Both the position numbers and the translations under genes were made by a program. Of a DNA stretch of 64,000 bases, positions 27,566 through 34,657 are shown in pieces. The notes below the pieces were generated by a model that saw only the letters and a list, made by a program, of their open reading frames with translations, did no database searches and was not told the DNA's origin. Origin of the DNA: Halomonas sp. TD01 (GTDB lineage Bacteria > Pseudomonadota > Gammaproteobacteria > Pseudomonadales > Halomonadaceae); contig NZ_OV350343.1 in NCBI RefSeq assembly GCF_923868895.1, forward strand, positions 2,046,001-2,110,000. The letters run 5' to 3'. The first letter of the stretch is position 1. Every line of letters starts with the position of its first letter.

Positions 27566-27580
27566 AGACTTTGGTATCAA
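27566..27580 (-). promoter_or_regulatory. Candidate CrbR site upstream of the symporter operon
   Basis: Minus strand TTGATACCAAAGTCT, 13/15 identical to the site before acs. It lies 275 bp before the DUF4212 start, so the promoter would sit within a long leader. Binding is inferred from the shared motif and the known regulon. Confidence 0.5.
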
Positions 27581-27773
27581 TGAGCTTTCAGGGCGTATTG
27601 TGATGTTTGTATGGGAAAATAAATACTTGTTTTTGAAGTTTTTTGAACGTTTCTGTCTATGTGATAGGACGATGGTCTATGGGTCGCTTAAAAGCAATGT
27701 TTGCTACTTTTAATAGGTGGTATATTAAATGGCCAAGTTTGCTAAGTCATGTCGCTACTTTGGTCGCTAAACA

Positions 27774-27790
27774 AACGTCGTTAAGACGTT
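27774..27790 (+). promoter_or_regulatory. Dyad operator candidate before the cNMP/CBS/DUF294 gene
   Basis: AACGTC-GTTAA-GACGTT is a perfect inverted repeat with a 5-nt centre, where the -35 region would be for the TATAAT at 27808-27813. That position is typical for a repressor or a class II activator site. The cognate regulator is unknown. Confidence 0.45.
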
Positions 27791-27807
27791 AGCGGTATAG
27801 CAAAAGG

Positions 27808-27813
27808 TATAAT
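27808..27813 (+). promoter_or_regulatory. -10 element TATAAT
   Basis: A perfect -10 hexamer 73 bp before the ATG at 27887. No good -35 is visible at 16-18 bp, which together with the overlapping dyad suggests activator dependence. Confidence 0.45.
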
Positions 27814-27886
27814 AAAAGGCGCTGGTTAAAAAACAATCAAACCTTAAGCCATTCTTGTTCTTCATCGCGATTAAGTGGGGTCACTC

Positions 27887-29704
27887 ATGATTGACGTTGA
27901 TCTTTCCCAATTGCCTTTCACATTAATTGATGATGAGGGGCGTGACCACGTACGTCGTAGTATGGACATCGCCTATTTTGATCGTGATGAAATTATTATC
28001 GAGATGGGGCAAGCGGGGGAATCAGTTTTTTTGATTCATAAAGGCGAAGTCGCTGAGCTTGACCCTACCTTGCCAGCATCCAGTGCACGGATTGGGCACT
28101 ACACGGCTGGTGATCTGTTTGGTGCTATTAGTATTCTGAATGGTAAGAGTCGCTACCGATTCCAAGCCGAGCAAGAATGCTTATGTTATGTGATGCCTAA
28201 GGCGCTCTTTATAAAGCTGTGTCGTCATCATCCTGACTTCGAAAATTTCTTCAAGCAGTCGTTATCGCACAAAGCGCGCTTGATGACTGAAAAGCGTGCC
28301 GAAGGCGGTGTGACCATGGCCGGCTTTATGTTGGCTAAGGTCAGCGAATGCATGCGCGAACCCCTTATCATGGACGCATCAACAGATATTGCCAGCGCGG
28401 TGCGTCAACTCAACGATAGCCATGCGGATAGCTTGCTAGTCAACACCCAGGGCGAGTTTGGCATTGTCACTAAAACCGATTTGCTCAATGGCGTCGTGCT
28501 GAATAACTATGAACATACATCGCCCGTTGAGGATGTGGCCCATTTCTCGTTGGTGACCGTTACCCCGAATCAGTACCTATTTGAAGCGCTTGTGCTAATG
28601 ACACGGCATAAAGTAACGCGCGTGGTGGTTATGGAGCAGGGGGCCCTGAAAGGGGTGGTAGAGCTGACGGATGTGCTTAGTTATTTTTCGAGCCGTAGCT
28701 ATGTCGTTAGCTTGCAGGTGGAACAGGCTAATAGCTTAGAAGCCTTAGCGGCTGCCAGCCAACGCACGCCAGAGCTGGTGAATGCGCTTATGGCGCAAGG
28801 GGTAAAGCTACGTTTTGCCATGGATCTACTGGCCGCGTTGAATGGCCGAATTATGAATAAGGCGTGGTCATTTGTTATTCCTGAACAGTACCACTCCCAA
28901 AGCTGCCTGATGGTCATGGGTAGTGAGGGGCGCGGTGAACAAATTCTTAAAACAGATCAGGATAATGGCCTGATTCTAGCTGATGACAGCCAATGGCCTT
29001 CGCTTGCCGAAGATATGAATACGCTGACCCAAACGCTGATTCAGCTTGGCTATCCTCCATGCCCAGGTAATATCATGGTGTCTAATCCTGAGTGGGTTGG
29101 CACGGTGTCGCAATGGAAAAACAACATTGCCAAATGGGTGAGTGCAAGAGATGGCGATAGCCTAATGAAGTTGGCAATTTTGCTGGATGCCCATGGTGTT
29201 GCTGGCAATCCGCAACTGCTAGATAGCGTGCGTGCGGCGCTGTTTGAACGCTGCTCTAGGGATGAGTTACTGCTGTCATATTTTGCACGCGCTGCGCTGC
29301 GCTTCTCTACGCCGTTAACGCTATTTGGTTCCTTAAAAAAGCCCCAGCATGGGATTGATATTAAAAAAGGCGGTATTTTCCCCATTGTCCATGGGGTGCG
29401 CACAATGGCGCTCGAACGACGAATTAACGCGACTTCTACCTTAGACCGGCTGGACGCTCTGGCTGAAGATGGTCGTCTTGATCGCCGTTTTGCTGACGAT
29501 TTGGGCGAGGCGCTGGCGCTGTTTACCGAACTACGTTTAAAGCAACAGCTGCAGACAGCGGAAGCGTCGACTGAGCAGCGCAGCAACCGCGTGGTGGTGC
29601 AAGAACTCTCATCCCTTGAGCGCGATTTATTGCGTGAGGCGCTGCACATCGTAAAAGATTTTAAACAGCGGCTCTCCCATCGTTATCATTTGGAGTATTC
29701 GTGA
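27887..29704 (+). CDS. cNMP-binding/CBS/DUF294 nucleotidyltransferase-like protein
   Basis: 605 residues from the ATG at 27887 (GTGGGG upstream); a GTG at 27875 would add four. Domain order: cyclic-nucleotide-binding fold (about 5-135, DEIIIEMGQAGESVFLIHKGE and AGDLFGAISIL), two CBS motifs (about 155-275), DUF294 nucleotidyltransferase (about 300-440, MGSEGRGEQILKTDQDNGLI with the D-x-D pair) and a substrate-binding domain to the end (GGIFPIVHGVRTMALE). The family occurs beside acs and actP in many proteobacteria and is thought to regulate by nucleotide sensing, but its reaction is not established. Overlaps the next gene by four bases. Confidence 0.88.
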   Translation: MIDVDLSQLPFTLIDDEGRDHVRRSMDIAYFDRDEIIIEMGQAGESVFLIHKGEVAELDPTLPASSARIGHYTAGDLFGAISILNGKSRYRFQAEQECLCYVMPKALFIKLCRHHPDFENFFKQSLSHKARLMTEKRAEGGVTMAGFMLAKVSECMREPLIMDASTDIASAVRQLNDSHADSLLVNTQGEFGIVTKTDLLNGVVLNNYEHTSPVEDVAHFSLVTVTPNQYLFEALVLMTRHKVTRVVVMEQGALKGVVELTDVLSYFSSRSYVVSLQVEQANSLEALAAASQRTPELVNALMAQGVKLRFAMDLLAALNGRIMNKAWSFVIPEQYHSQSCLMVMGSEGRGEQILKTDQDNGLILADDSQWPSLAEDMNTLTQTLIQLGYPPCPGNIMVSNPEWVGTVSQWKNNIAKWVSARDGDSLMKLAILLDAHGVAGNPQLLDSVRAALFERCSRDELLLSYFARAALRFSTPLTLFGSLKKPQHGIDIKKGGIFPIVHGVRTMALERRINATSTLDRLDALAEDGRLDRRFADDLGEALALFTELRLKQQLQTAEASTEQRSNRVVVQELSSLERDLLREALHIVKDFKQRLSHRYHLEYS

Positions 29705-30360
29705 GCGGAATGCGCTTGTTAGACCGGCATATGTCATTACTCAGTGGCTCGCTACGTACGTTAATGCAGCGCGAAAGCGACCGCCGCCGCTGGGCAGATT
29801 CCCCCTACGCATGGCTTTTTCAGCCCTACATGGGCGAGGAAATGGTCGCGCTTGCCTGTCAGGTTAGCCCAGGTCAATCTCCGGTGCTCAGCGTAGCGGC
29901 TGTTGTCTTAAGTCCGGGGAGAGTGCATACCAGCCGAGCCTGGGTGGCTACTTTGGCAGGAGAGCAAAACAACAATGGTTCTACGCTGCGTCGACATCAT
30001 CAGCTGTACGCGACGGACACGGTACTGGCACCTAACGCTGAGCATCTTGGAGCGCTGGCTGAATTCATCGGTAATCGGCCGCTAATTGGTTGGCAGCTAG
30101 GCCGTTCGGTGGAACAGCTTAATCATTTGTTTAAAGCAGGGCTGGGGTTTGGTTTGCCTAATGCCCAGGTCGATGTGGGAAAACTGCACTATCGCCAGTT
30201 GCGTCGCTTACATCCACAGTGCGAGACGGGCGGCCGCCTAACGGAAGCACTTGCTCGTTGGCAAATGCCCGCTCTCCAATGGATGGGGGTGTTGGGGGAT
30301 GCAACCGCAAGTGCGCTTTTGTATCTGCGTTTGCAGCGTGAGATCGCCCAGCAGGGGTAG
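29701..30360 (+). CDS. DnaQ-like 3'-5' exonuclease fold, active site degenerate
   Basis: 219 residues, GTG start overlapping the preceding stop (GTGA), so it is coupled to the DUF294 gene. The fold is recognised from position and order: [11 protein letters not shown] stands where DnaQ enzymes have a D-x-E (LDFETTG-like), [14 protein letters not shown] where the second Asp normally lies, and [15 protein letters not shown] where the third motif lies. Only the last Asp is kept; the first Asp and Glu, the second Asp and the general-base His appear replaced. In related clusters this gene is annotated as an exonuclease. Here loss of catalysis and a structural or regulatory role are inferred. Confidence 0.7.
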   Translation: MSGMRLLDRHMSLLSGSLRTLMQRESDRRRWADSPYAWLFQPYMGEEMVALACQVSPGQSPVLSVAAVVLSPGRVHTSRAWVATLAGEQNNNGSTLRRHHQLYATDTVLAPNAEHLGALAEFIGNRPLIGWQLGRSVEQLNHLFKAGLGFGLPNAQVDVGKLHYRQLRRLHPQCETGGRLTEALARWQMPALQWMGVLGDATASALLYLRLQREIAQQG

Positions 30361-30397
30361 GGTTACGACCCGCATACGATGAATCCACGGGTTTATC

Positions 30398-30427
30398 TTG
30401 GGTGGACGTGGTGAGTATTGTTAGAAT
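30398..30427 (+). promoter_or_regulatory. Promoter candidate for ttcA
   Basis: TTGGGT (30398-30403) and TAGAAT (30422-30427) are separated by 18 bp. If used, transcription starts near 30434, making the ATG at 30465 the likely start of ttcA rather than the upstream GTG at 30402. Confidence 0.4.
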
Positions 30428-30464
30428 GCCTGCTGCTTCTTCTACCATCGGCAGTGCCTACACC

Positions 30465-31256
30465 ATGCTACAACCTGATTATTTTGATCCCGCTGCGTCT
30501 AAAACTGTTGCTGTTGGCAGCACTTCTGTTGATCACTTACAGACTCAGTCCGAGCATCACGACGCCAAGCAGAAGCGTGAATTCAATAAGCTACAAAAGC
30601 GCTTACGGCGAGAAGTTGGCAACGCCATCATTGATTATCAAATGATTGGCGAAGGCGACAAGGTGATGGTGTGCCTGTCTGGTGGCAAAGATAGCTATAC
30701 GATGCTGGAGATACTGCTTAACCTGCAGCGCAATGCGCCGGTTAATTTCTCCTTGGTCGCCGTTAATATGGATCAAAAACAGCCAGGTTTTCCAGAGCAT
30801 GTGTTGCCCCAGTACCTGGATAAAGTGGGTGTTGAATACCACATTCTAGAGCGCGACACCTACTCGGTGGTGAAAGAGAAAACCCCTGAGGGCAAAACGA
30901 CCTGCGCGCTCTGCTCACGATTAAGACGTGGTTCTCTTTATGGCTTTGCCGAGGAGATTGGGGCGACGAAAATTGCTCTAGGGCATCATCGTGAAGATAT
31001 TTTAGAAACGTTGTTTCTTAATATGTTCTTTGGCGGCACCTTGAAAGCAATGCCTCCTAAACTCTTATCTGATGATGGTAAAAATATTGTGATTCGCCCC
31101 CTTGCCTACTGCAAGGAGGCAGATATTGCAGAGTTTTCTCGTTTAATGGAATTTCCCATTATTCCCTGTAATTTATGTGGCTCCCAGCCGAACCTCCAGC
31201 GACAAGTCGTCAAAGATATGTTGGCGGAATGGGATAAAAACACCCAGGACGTCTAG
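30465..31256 (+). CDS. ttcA: tRNA 2-thiocytidine synthetase TtcA, C-terminus cut by frameshift
   Basis: TtcA thiolates C32 of some tRNAs using ATP and an Fe-S cluster. The PP-loop [13 protein letters not shown], the CxxC motif [30 protein letters not shown] and the third Cys region [16 protein letters not shown] are intact. The frame stops at 31256 after EWDKNTQDV. The family's normal C-terminus continues in the -1 frame from 31241 to 31390 ([15 protein letters not shown] then HLFDFAGL). One missing A in the A5 run at 31236-31240 explains it. It is a sequencing error, a real mutation or, less likely, recoding. The start is uncertain: GTG 30402, ATG 30426 and ATG 30465 are in frame. Confidence 0.85.
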   Translation: MLQPDYFDPAASKTVAVGSTSVDHLQTQSEHHDAKQKREFNKLQKRLRREVGNAIIDYQMIGEGDKVMVCLSGGKDSYTMLEILLNLQRNAPVNFSLVAVNMDQKQPGFPEHVLPQYLDKVGVEYHILERDTYSVVKEKTPEGKTTCALCSRLRRGSLYGFAEEIGATKIALGHHREDILETLFLNMFFGGTLKAMPPKLLSDDGKNIVIRPLAYCKEADIAEFSRLMEFPIIPCNLCGSQPNLQRQVVKDMLAEWDKNTQDV

Positions 31257-31390
31257 AAAGCATGTTTAAGGCAGTGACCAATGTAGCGCCTTCACAGCTG
31301 GCAGACCGCCATTTATTTGACTTTGCTGGCCTTGAAGCCAAACAAGCGGCATTGATGGAAGGGCGTATTCAAGCATTTACCGTGGACTAG
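31241..31390 (+). pseudogene. ttcA: Out-of-frame C-terminal part of ttcA
   Basis: Read in the frame -1 to ttcA, this encodes about 49 residues beginning [12 protein letters not shown] and ending QAFTVD before a TAG at 31388. This matches the expected TtcA tail (PGR-x-E-x-MF, then NV-P-S-L-D-LFDF). It overlaps the end of the convergent anr gene by 14 bp. Confidence 0.8.
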
Positions 31391-32129
31391 CCGTTAGCTC
31401 TTCCTCTTCAGCCAATGTGATGAGGCGTCGCATATCTAGGATATTAACCTCGCGACCTGAAACAGCCACCACGTCTTGCTGTTGAAAGCGGCTAAGAATA
31501 CGGCTGACCGTTTCTACCGCCAAGCCTAAGTAATTGCCAATGTCAGCGCGGGACATGGAGAGTCTGAAACTGTACGGCGAGTACCCTCGTCGACGGAAAC
31601 GGTCTGAGAGAGTGACCAAAAAGCTCGCCAGCCGCTGGTCGGCTGTCTTGCGCGACAGTAAACGCATCATACGGCGGTCGTCACGCAACTCTTTACTCAT
31701 ACTTCGATACAGCTGACCGCGTAGTTCGGGCAGCTCTTCGGAAAGCATATCCAGGCGGTCAAACGGGATTTCACACACCGTGGTGGTTTCCAACGCAATC
31801 ACACTGCCGGGGTAGTGCTCTTCATCAATTCCGTCCAATCCCACCAGTTCGCTGGGAAGGTAGAAATTTGTCAGTTGATCATTACCGTTACCCTCGCTGG
31901 TCACCTGTTTCAGGCTGCCTGAGCGAACGGCATACACACTGGTAAAGCGATCACCCTGGCGAAACAGTGGCTCGCCTTTTTTGAGTGGTGCGCGACGACG
32001 GATGATGGCATCAAACTGACTCATGTCCTCAAGCTCTAAGGCGAGCGGTAGACACAACGAGCTTAAGCTACAGGTTTGGCAGCGCGCCTCTTGCAGCAGT
32101 GAACGTCGTTGGCTGACGGGGTGTGGCAT
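31377..32129 (-). CDS. anr: FNR/Anr-family oxygen-responsive regulator
   Basis: 250 residues. Three N-terminal cysteines (17, 20 and 26, [10 protein letters not shown]) plus Cys119 (TTTVCEIPF) form the expected 4Fe-4S ligands, so it should sense oxygen directly. The CRP-like sensor domain precedes the HTH ([22 protein letters not shown]), whose recognition helix keeps the E..SR pattern that reads TTGAT half-sites. It probably activates hemN and the cbb3 genes next to it, where Anr-box-like sites are seen. It lies 58 bp downstream of hemN on the same strand. Confidence 0.92.
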   Translation of the reverse strand: MPHPVSQRRSLLQEARCQTCSLSSLCLPLALELEDMSQFDAIIRRRAPLKKGEPLFRQGDRFTSVYAVRSGSLKQVTSEGNGNDQLTNFYLPSELVGLDGIDEEHYPGSVIALETTTVCEIPFDRLDMLSEELPELRGQLYRSMSKELRDDRRMMRLLSRKTADQRLASFLVTLSDRFRRRGYSPYSFRLSMSRADIGNYLGLAVETVSRILSRFQQQDVVAVSGREVNILDMRRLITLAEEEELTASPR

Positions 32130-32187
32130 ATTATTCTCCCTTTCTCGTTAGCCATCATAGGCCCAGGGGCAAGACGTCTCAAGAAGC

Positions 32188-33615
32188 TTATACAATCTTC
32201 GAGTAGCGCTGAGTAGGTTGGTCACCTAGGCGAGCATCAAAGGCCATCGCCAAGTGGCGAATCAGCAGCTGTCCAGTGGGAGTGGCGCTAATAACTTGCT
32301 GATGGCGAGTGATCAAGCCGTCTTGCTCAGCTATTTCCAGCTGTTCAGTTGCGGTGGAGAAATAGTCATTAGCATCGATGTGCCAACGCTTTCCAACGTC
32401 CGCTAAATCAATATGCATGTCGCACATTAGCCTTTCAATAACGTCTCTTCGTATTAGGTCATCCTTATTTAACCTTAATCCTTTGACGGTTGCTAGCTTA
32501 CCTTTATCTAAGGCCGCTTCATATTGGTCAAGCCGAGTCGGGTTTTGTGCGTAAACGTCGTCCACCCGTGAAATGGCGGATACGCCTAATCCAACTAAAT
32601 CGCACTGTGCATGGCTAGAGTAGCCCTGGAAATTGCGCTGCAAGGTGCCGTTACGCTGAGCAAGCGCTAGGCTATCGTCAGGGCGCGCAAAGTGATCCAT
32701 ACCAATATGTACATAGCCTGCGTTAGTCAGCATTTCAATGGTGGTATGCAAAATAGCCAGTTTTTCATCGGCACTGGGGAGGTCTGCTTCGTTAATGCGT
32801 CGTTGAGGAGCAAAGCGGGTGGGCATGTGCGCATAATTAAATACGGACAGCCGTGCCGGGTTTAGTTCGATAACCTGACTCAGCGTTTCGGCAAAGCTTT
32901 TTTCCGTTTGAAATGGTAGCCCATAAATTAAATCAAGATTGAGCGAGCGAAAGCCAAGACGGTGGGCTTCTTCCATTAACGTTTCGGTGAGTACCCGGGG
33001 CTGTACACGGTTGATGGCTTTTTGTACCTGCGGGTTTAAATCCTGTACGCCAAGGCTTAGCCGATTAAAGCCGAGTGACTGTAGGTGGCGCAAGGTAAAC
33101 ACGTCTGCTTCGCGGGGGTCTATTTCAATGGCGTAATCGCGATCAGCTGAGCTAGATAAACCGAAACGGGCATCTAAGCGATCAATCAGATCTCCCATTT
33201 GAGCCAAGGTAAGAAACGTGGGCGTGCCGCCGCCCCAGTGTAGCTGTTGCACCGGGCGAGAGGTGTCTAAATGACGGGCCGTAAGCACCATTTCTCGATC
33301 TAGCCGAGAAAGGTAAGGTTCCGCAAGGGCGGTATTTTTCGTCGCGATTTTATTACACGCGCAATAGAAACAAATTTTTCGACAAAAGGGCACATGCACA
33401 TATAGGGATAGCGGTCGGCTGCTTTCATTACTGCGCTCTAGCGCCTGGGTAAAATTATCGGCGCTAAACTGCTCGTGAAACGCGAGAGCCGTTGGGTAAG
33501 ACGTGTAACGCGGGCCACTTTTGTCGTAGCGACGAAGCAACGCTTCATCCCAGGCTGTGGCCCCAGGCGCTTCAGTGTTGGGAAGAGAGAAGGCGGCAGT
33601 GGCATGGACGGGCAT
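32188..33615 (-). CDS. hemN: oxygen-independent coproporphyrinogen III oxidase
   Basis: HemN is a radical-SAM enzyme that converts coproporphyrinogen III to protoporphyrinogen IX when oxygen is low. It has 475 residues from the ATG at 33615, behind CGGAG. Features: SGPRYTSYPTALAFHEQF near the N-terminus, the cluster motif CRKICFYCACNK, GGGTPTFL, EIDPRE, and LGVQDLNPQVQKAINR. An Anr box lies about 98 bp upstream. A haem supply gene beside cbb3 assembly genes and anr fits microaerobic respiration. Confidence 0.95.
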   Translation of the reverse strand: MPVHATAAFSLPNTEAPGATAWDEALLRRYDKSGPRYTSYPTALAFHEQFSADNFTQALERSNESSRPLSLYVHVPFCRKICFYCACNKIATKNTALAEPYLSRLDREMVLTARHLDTSRPVQQLHWGGGTPTFLTLAQMGDLIDRLDARFGLSSSADRDYAIEIDPREADVFTLRHLQSLGFNRLSLGVQDLNPQVQKAINRVQPRVLTETLMEEAHRLGFRSLNLDLIYGLPFQTEKSFAETLSQVIELNPARLSVFNYAHMPTRFAPQRRINEADLPSADEKLAILHTTIEMLTNAGYVHIGMDHFARPDDSLALAQRNGTLQRNFQGYSSHAQCDLVGLGVSAISRVDDVYAQNPTRLDQYEAALDKGKLATVKGLRLNKDDLIRRDVIERLMCDMHIDLADVGKRWHIDANDYFSTATEQLEIAEQDGLITRHQQVISATPTGQLLIRHLAMAFDARLGDQPTQRYSKIV

Positions 33616-33654
33616 GGCGAGCGCTCCGAAGTGAAAAATAAACAAAAGGAGTGA

Positions 33655-33672
33655 CTGAGCGCAGTCGCTCAG
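33655..33672. other. Hairpin in the hemN leader / end of the cco assembly operon
   Basis: CTGAGCG (33655-33661) and CGCTCAG (33666-33672) form a perfect 7-bp stem with a 4-nt loop. On the minus strand it is followed, after TCACTCC, by TTTTGTTTATTTTT. It may terminate read-through from the SafE-like gene or shape the hemN leader. Confidence 0.5.
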
Positions 33673-33712
33673 GGTTCTCTTGGCATGCTACTTCGGCGTT
33701 ACTTGGAAAGCG

Positions 33713-33726
33713 TTGAGCTATATCAA
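33713..33726 (-). promoter_or_regulatory. Anr/FNR box upstream of hemN
   Basis: TTGAGCTATATCAA matches the FNR/Anr consensus TTGAT-N4-ATCAA at 9 of 10 defined positions. With the site centred at -41.5, transcription would begin near 33678, with TAGCAT as a fair -10. This fits activation of hemN by the adjacent anr product. Confidence 0.75.
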
Positions 33727-33743
33727 GCTATAGGAGTATCTGC

Positions 33744-34439
33744 CTAATGCGCTGCGTGGGGAATAAGCGTCCATAGCTGCCAAAGGGCGAAGCTGATGAT
33801 CGACAGGGCGGCAATGCTTCGAGTGGCGGGATGGCGAATTAAATGGCTGAGCTGCTGTGCTGCCAGACCCGTTGCCAGTAGGGCGGGGAGTGTACCCAGG
33901 CCAAAAGCTCCCATTAGGAGAGCGCCATCGAGTGGGTCTGCAATGGCGAGGCTCCAAGCTAACATCGAATAAACCAGACCGCAGGGCAGCCAGCCCCATA
34001 GTGCGCCTAGGGTGAAGGCTTGAGGAAGGTGTACGACAGGCATCAAACGTCTCCCTACCGGCTCTATATAGCGCCAAAGGTGCCTCCCTACTGCTTCTAT
34101 TTTTAGCAGCCCCTTCCACCAGTTAGCGATATAGAGTGCCATCAAGATAAGCATTAATGCGGCGAAAGCCTGCAGCGCAATACGTGCAGTCGGTGAGAGT
34201 GAAATAAGTGTGCCAAGTGCAGCAACAATCGCACCCGCCACCATATAGCTGAGAATACGTCCCGCGTTATAGCTAATCAGCAACCCACCCATGCGTGCAG
34301 GGTGTCGCATGCTAGGCGGCACGGCAAAGGTTAGTGCGCTCATAATACCGCCACACATACCGATACAGTGGGCGCCGCCCATTAAGCCAAATACAAACGC
34401 GGCTAGTAGGGGCGGTAAATCAAAGCCCGTAGGATTCAT
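33744..34439 (-). CDS. TauE/SafE-like (UreH_2) membrane protein
   Basis: 231 residues with about six hydrophobic helices. The N-terminal motif FGLMGGAHCIGMCGGIMSAL is typical of the UreH_2 group that lies in cbb3 assembly loci. It starts four bases inside the end of ccoS (overlap ATGA-type), so it is part of the ccoGHIS operon. Copper or other metal handling during oxidase assembly is often proposed for this neighbour, but is not established. Confidence 0.85.
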   Translation of the reverse strand: MNPTGFDLPPLLAAFVFGLMGGAHCIGMCGGIMSALTFAVPPSMRHPARMGGLLISYNAGRILSYMVAGAIVAALGTLISLSPTARIALQAFAALMLILMALYIANWWKGLLKIEAVGRHLWRYIEPVGRRLMPVVHLPQAFTLGALWGWLPCGLVYSMLAWSLAIADPLDGALLMGAFGLGTLPALLATGLAAQQLSHLIRHPATRSIAALSIISFALWQLWTLIPHAAH

Positions 34440-34657
34440 GCGGGTGGCTCTTGATTATCTTGCGAAGAAGAGGCGGTTTTTTTACGTGCTGCGCGCTGCT
34501 CAGGGGGCAGGTCATTCTCATCATCGTCGAATAGGATACGATGGGCCGGGCCTTCCAGGTCGTCGAACTGGTCGTGCTTAACGGCCCAGAAAAACGCCCA
34601 CACCGCGAGGCCCAGTAGTATCAGTGAAAGTGGAATCAGTAAATATAAGATCGTCAT
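34436..34657 (-). CDS. ccoS: cbb3-type oxidase assembly protein CcoS
   Basis: 73 residues with one N-terminal helix. The signature ILYLLIPLSLILLGLAVWAFFW is present as LIPLSLILLGLAVWAFFWAV, followed by QFDDLEGPAHRILFDDD. CcoS is needed for cofactor insertion into cbb3 oxidase. It overlaps ccoI upstream and the SafE-like gene downstream by four bases each, so translation is coupled. Confidence 0.93.
   Translation of the reverse strand: MTILYLLIPLSLILLGLAVWAFFWAVKHDQFDDLEGPAHRILFDDDENDLPPEQRAARKKTASSSQDNQEPPA

Larger units (their letters stand above)
27292..27886. other. 595-bp divergent regulatory region
   Basis: This AT-rich stretch holds no plausible gene. It separates the symporter operon (minus) from the cNMP/CBS/DUF294 operon (plus). 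It contains the candidate CrbR motif at 27566-27580, a perfect dyad at 27774-27790 and a consensus -10 TATAAT at 27808-27813. TGATA (27483-27487) and TATCA (27501-27505) form another loose dyad. Confidence 0.6.

Noticed and set aside
31230..31262. Programmed ribosomal frameshift in ttcA
   Set aside because: The sequence T AAA AAC does not fit X XXY YYZ and no stimulatory stem was seen; TtcA is not known to need recoding.
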